This document shows, piece after piece, positions 62,601 to 64,000 of a DNA stretch of 64,000 nucleotides. The DNA is taken from NCBI GenBank assembly GCA_910577275.1, contig CAJTMW010000001.1, positions 379,566-443,565 on the forward strand. The letters are read 5' to 3'. Positions within the stretch are counted from its first letter, which is position 1; every line of letters starts with the position of its first letter. The notes under the pieces are model-generated. The model was given only the letters and a program-made list of their open reading frames with translations, was not told the origin of the DNA and searched no databases. Source of the DNA: an uncultured Lachnospiraceae bacterium (GTDB taxonomy: Bacteria; Bacillota; Clostridia; Lachnospirales; Lachnospiraceae). The position numbers and the translations under genes are program-made.

Positions 62601-62806
62601 GAAAGCGGTACATCCCAGTATAAATATGGAATTGTATTCTTTTTGACTCTGTAAAACCAATTTAATTTTAAAAGTAACAATATATGCTTTCCTCTAAACA
62701 GATAGTGTTCTTCTAAATGTTCTCTCACGTATCTTTCATATTCATACCAAACTCTTCCATTTTTTTTGACAAGGTAATCATATAAAATATCCTTTATCTT
62801 ACTCAT
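59627..62806 (-). CDS. HAD-like domain fused to a sialyltransferase-fold glycosyltransferase
   Basis: 1059 residues. Residues about 105-300: HAD-like domain (D114-V-F-D-T, AVSDMYLSG, IFIGDNYDSD), nucleophile +2 position Phe. About 330-690: the COG5610 region shared with the 690-residue protein (KLLFLSRDMEIFYKVY, VLDLGWKGTAVIYL). About 710-1059: glycosyltransferase-like domain with E831-D-G833, H974-P975 (KPHPRD) and S1016-S1017, the three-motif pattern of bacterial sialyl/polysialyltransferases that use CMP-donors. Followed by the CMP-sugar gene 17 bases later. Likely transfers the CMP-activated 3-deoxy sugar. Confidence 0.72.
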   Translation of the reverse strand: MSKIKDILYDYLVKKNGRVWYEYERYVREHLEEHYLFRGKHILLLLKLNWFYRVKKNTIPYLYWDVPLSPDIIASEETIIEKKLLYFPESKAYKREDIKEFTKKLSEYDVICFDVFDTLIFRAVSQPDDLFWLMGMRHGIPDYKRMRKQALYEARKNTSKYDVTIDDIYREIEKYYSGDITSDMEIRMESELTYANPYMSDVVNILINKNKKVVAVSDMYLSGVTISNLLENAGYPKLDVYSSCDLNLNKKNGELQNYVKESLGGDKSYIFIGDNYDSDFQASLKAGVDAYWYKSCMKVGEVYRSKADSTIAASTYQAIINNTLHNGKFTGDIYYEHGFVYAGIIVYGFCKWINQLSQQYRYDKLLFLSRDMEIFYKVYNHIFGKIESEYVKFSRFASQQLIFEYMPEEYLEYTLKTRINKESVKEALFVYDLPTFEQELLEKGVNADDKLNNENYQILRTIIFNNYNTICEKYKEANNSAKEYFKKVIGDSKKICVLDLGWKGTAVIYLKKLFNKWNLNVEVRGAIVSIAGNTYAQSVFDSNLLDVYIQRNDINFTAGIPKNSNFETFRGHIFEATFSSCEPSLLEYAMDNDGIAFVYARENPNSKIVSSIQKGIMDFCIEYIERMKGVGNLIKITGFNANTPINKALKTKEYMIPTWGYVLDEASSEPGFSKEPRMNTFFEMMKNAKLVNQNELVNLLGYCDEGEVLFICSTYSQIFITLVKVLTEKMNGVDIIIYDDIPNCFKLCLKLKEIELFNNIMIFTKNGLPQRFYPEEKDIGRLLELHYLHMHAVEQKLQVNLEEYKHVYTYYDGHHLGLYIQEKHIKYHLIEDGMNHFQHIYATPSVQELPELSKENEEGYLRGWKYMCCGQNPDCLSIEVNENKNLAITHPNIIERPREDMIKALSKEEKRAIFNIFLDDLGELFQLKNQLAIVFTSVLVNDGWVDDEKTQIDIYREIVDKLEQEGFYVVIKPHPRDKVIYNKDFRDCYIMDRMFPSEILDFSDKVHFCKGIVIASSAMELLSCIDKKEKLGFSFLEKYKEHMTPWVLESLKHPERYNW

Positions 62807-62858
62807 TGTTTGTCAATTCCTCTCAATTTTTCATAATCCATTATCTCATCTCATTTTT

Positions 62859-64000
62859 TCACCCAATCCACTCCAACACCTCTTCCTCCATCTCTTTCCC
62901 CTTCTCCATCAAAACCCTTTCCAAATCCCCGTCATACTTATCATACCTGCCGCAGACCTCCCCGGCCTCCCCTATAGCAATCAAATGTCCCTTCTCCAGC
63001 CATATAGCCATATCGCAGTTTTCCTTAATTGTACTGGTAGAGTGAGACACCATCAGCACCGTAGAACCCCCGTGAATCAGCTCCTTTATCCTCCTTAAGC
63101 TCTTTTTACGGAACAGCTGGTCCCCCACGCTCAAGACCTCGTCCAGTATCAATATTTCCGGTGGCGGCCCCACCGTTGCAATGGCAAAGCCAAGGCGGCT
63201 CACCATGCCGGAGGAATAATTCTTCACCTTTTCATTCATGAAATCCGAAAGCTCCGCAAACTCCACAATCTCCTCATAGTGCTCGTCGATAAATTCCCGG
63301 TCGTATCCGATGATTGCGCCGTTTAAATACACATTTTCCCTGCCTGTCAGCTCCACATCAAATCCGGTTCCCAGCGTCAGTATTTGCACCTTGTTTTTGT
63401 TGACCCGCACGATTCCGCTGGTAGGCGTAAGCGTGCCGGAAATAATTTTAAGAAGCGTGGATTTTCCCGCCCCGTTGGTGCCGATGACGCCTACAATGCT
63501 CCCCTTACGGATATCAAAGGAAATATCGTCTAAAGCCCGGTATTTTTCCTTTATTCTCTGTCCTTTTATGGTTTGAATCACCAGCTCCTTGATGGAGCTG
63601 TACTCATTGACTGCTCTGTCAAAATCCATGCACACGTGCAAAGCCTGTATGACAATGGGCGGTCTGTCCGACAATTCAGGGCTTCTTATTCTCTTTCTGA
63701 GCCTGTCGGACGCAAGGGGCTTTTCTTTTTTCAGCCTGCTTCTTCTGAACCTGACTGCAAGAAGTATCGCTTCCGATACCGATAAGATGCAAATCAGTAT
63801 CAGCATGGCTTTTAATATAGTGTCTGCCAGCTGTCTTTTCCTCAGGGCTTTCTTTATTACAAGCTCTGAATTATCCGTTGCGCTTTCCGCCGGTTCTTCC
63901 TCTCCGCCATTTGCTCCGGCTGCGCTTTCAGAATTGCCTTTCCTATCCGCGCCCACTCCGGCTACGCTTTCGGAACCGCTTTTCCCATCCGCATCTATAC
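62859..64000 (-). CDS. Polysaccharide/teichoic acid export ATPase (TagH/KpsT-like), 5' end beyond window
   Basis: Frame open to the window edge; an internal GTG at 63956 lacks a ribosome site, so the start is probably outside. About 380 visible residues: acidic N-terminal repeats (SGSESVAGV / GNSESAAGA), a TM helix (TILKAMLILICILSVSEAILL), then an ATPase with Walker A GTNGAGKST, signature NYSSGMVSRLGFA and Walker B ILILDEVLSVGD, the LPS/teichoic acid exporter class. A membrane helix before the ATPase is unusual. It precedes the HAD-glycosyltransferase gene by 52 bases and probably shares its transcript. Confidence 0.85.
   Translation of the reverse strand, partial: IDADGKSGSESVAGVGADRKGNSESAAGANGGEEEPAESATDNSELVIKKALRKRQLADTILKAMLILICILSVSEAILLAVRFRRSRLKKEKPLASDRLRKRIRSPELSDRPPIVIQALHVCMDFDRAVNEYSSIKELVIQTIKGQRIKEKYRALDDISFDIRKGSIVGVIGTNGAGKSTLLKIISGTLTPTSGIVRVNKNKVQILTLGTGFDVELTGRENVYLNGAIIGYDREFIDEHYEEIVEFAELSDFMNEKVKNYSSGMVSRLGFAIATVGPPPEILILDEVLSVGDQLFRKKSLRRIKELIHGGSTVLMVSHSTSTIKENCDMAIWLEKGHLIAIGEAGEVCGRYDKYDGDLERVLMEKGKEMEEEVLEWIG

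Noticed and set aside
59627..62806. HAD domain as the missing KdsC phosphatase
   Set aside because: The residue two after the nucleophile is Phe instead of Asp, and the domain is of the COG5610 type, unlike compact KdsC.

Overview
The window looks like a chromosomal segment of a spore-forming, gut-associated Clostridia, most likely Lachnospiraceae. This rests on gene content: a SpoVB-type flippase, a SleC/SpoIID-flavoured peptidoglycan-binding LysM protein, a conjugated-bile-salt hydrolase, YtrA-type GntR and BcrA-type ABC modules, and promoters of the TTGACA-17-TATAAT kind. No rRNA, tRNA, CRISPR array or complete insertion sequence was recognised.

Layout. 1-988: 3'-truncated Gpi18-like membrane glycosyltransferase. 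1161-4821: GntR/ABC operon with a palindromic operator. 4987-11399: alpha/beta hydrolase, phosphoglycerate mutase (gpmI), a PTPS-related membrane glycan protein and a cation diffusion facilitator. 11501-15437: heterodimeric ABC exporter behind a 40-codon leader ORF and an attenuator. 15444-18108: DEAD-box helicase and GT2 glycosyltransferase. 18390-20644: ABC exporter with a TetR regulator and two matching operators. 20836-24281: glycolytic gap-pgk-tpiA. 24349-29712: PHP phosphatase, iscS-iscU-mnmA, spoVB. 29771-40925: five-gene MoxR/DUF5682/VWA/SWIM/DUF4132 operon (same order as Escherichia coli yehLMPQ plus yehI) interrupted by a hicAB toxin-antitoxin pair. 41304-44500: nitroreductase and a PhoR/PhoB-like two-component system. 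44616-52007: LysM protein, aldehyde dehydrogenase, AraC regulator, bile salt hydrolase, citrate synthase. 52027-57095: a family of PD-(D/E)XK nuclease/transposase-like genes (one remnant, two intact tandem copies) linked to a COG5610 HAD protein. 57178-62806: a visibly AT-rich operon for CMP-Kdo-type sugar synthesis (kdsD, kdsA, a cytidylyltransferase) with a HAD-glycosyltransferase fusion. 62859-64000: TagH/KpsT-like export ATPase, cut by the window edge.

How it fits together. The right end appears to be a surface polysaccharide locus that makes, activates, transfers and exports a 3-deoxy-ulosonic acid, normally a Gram-negative sugar, and its base composition suggests acquisition. The most notable regulatory element is the ribosome-attenuation-like leader before the BmrCD-like exporter: the leader ORF and terminator can form mutually exclusive RNA structures visible in the sequence. 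The MoxR-VWA-SWIM cluster is a conserved but functionally undefined system carrying an inserted toxin-antitoxin cassette.
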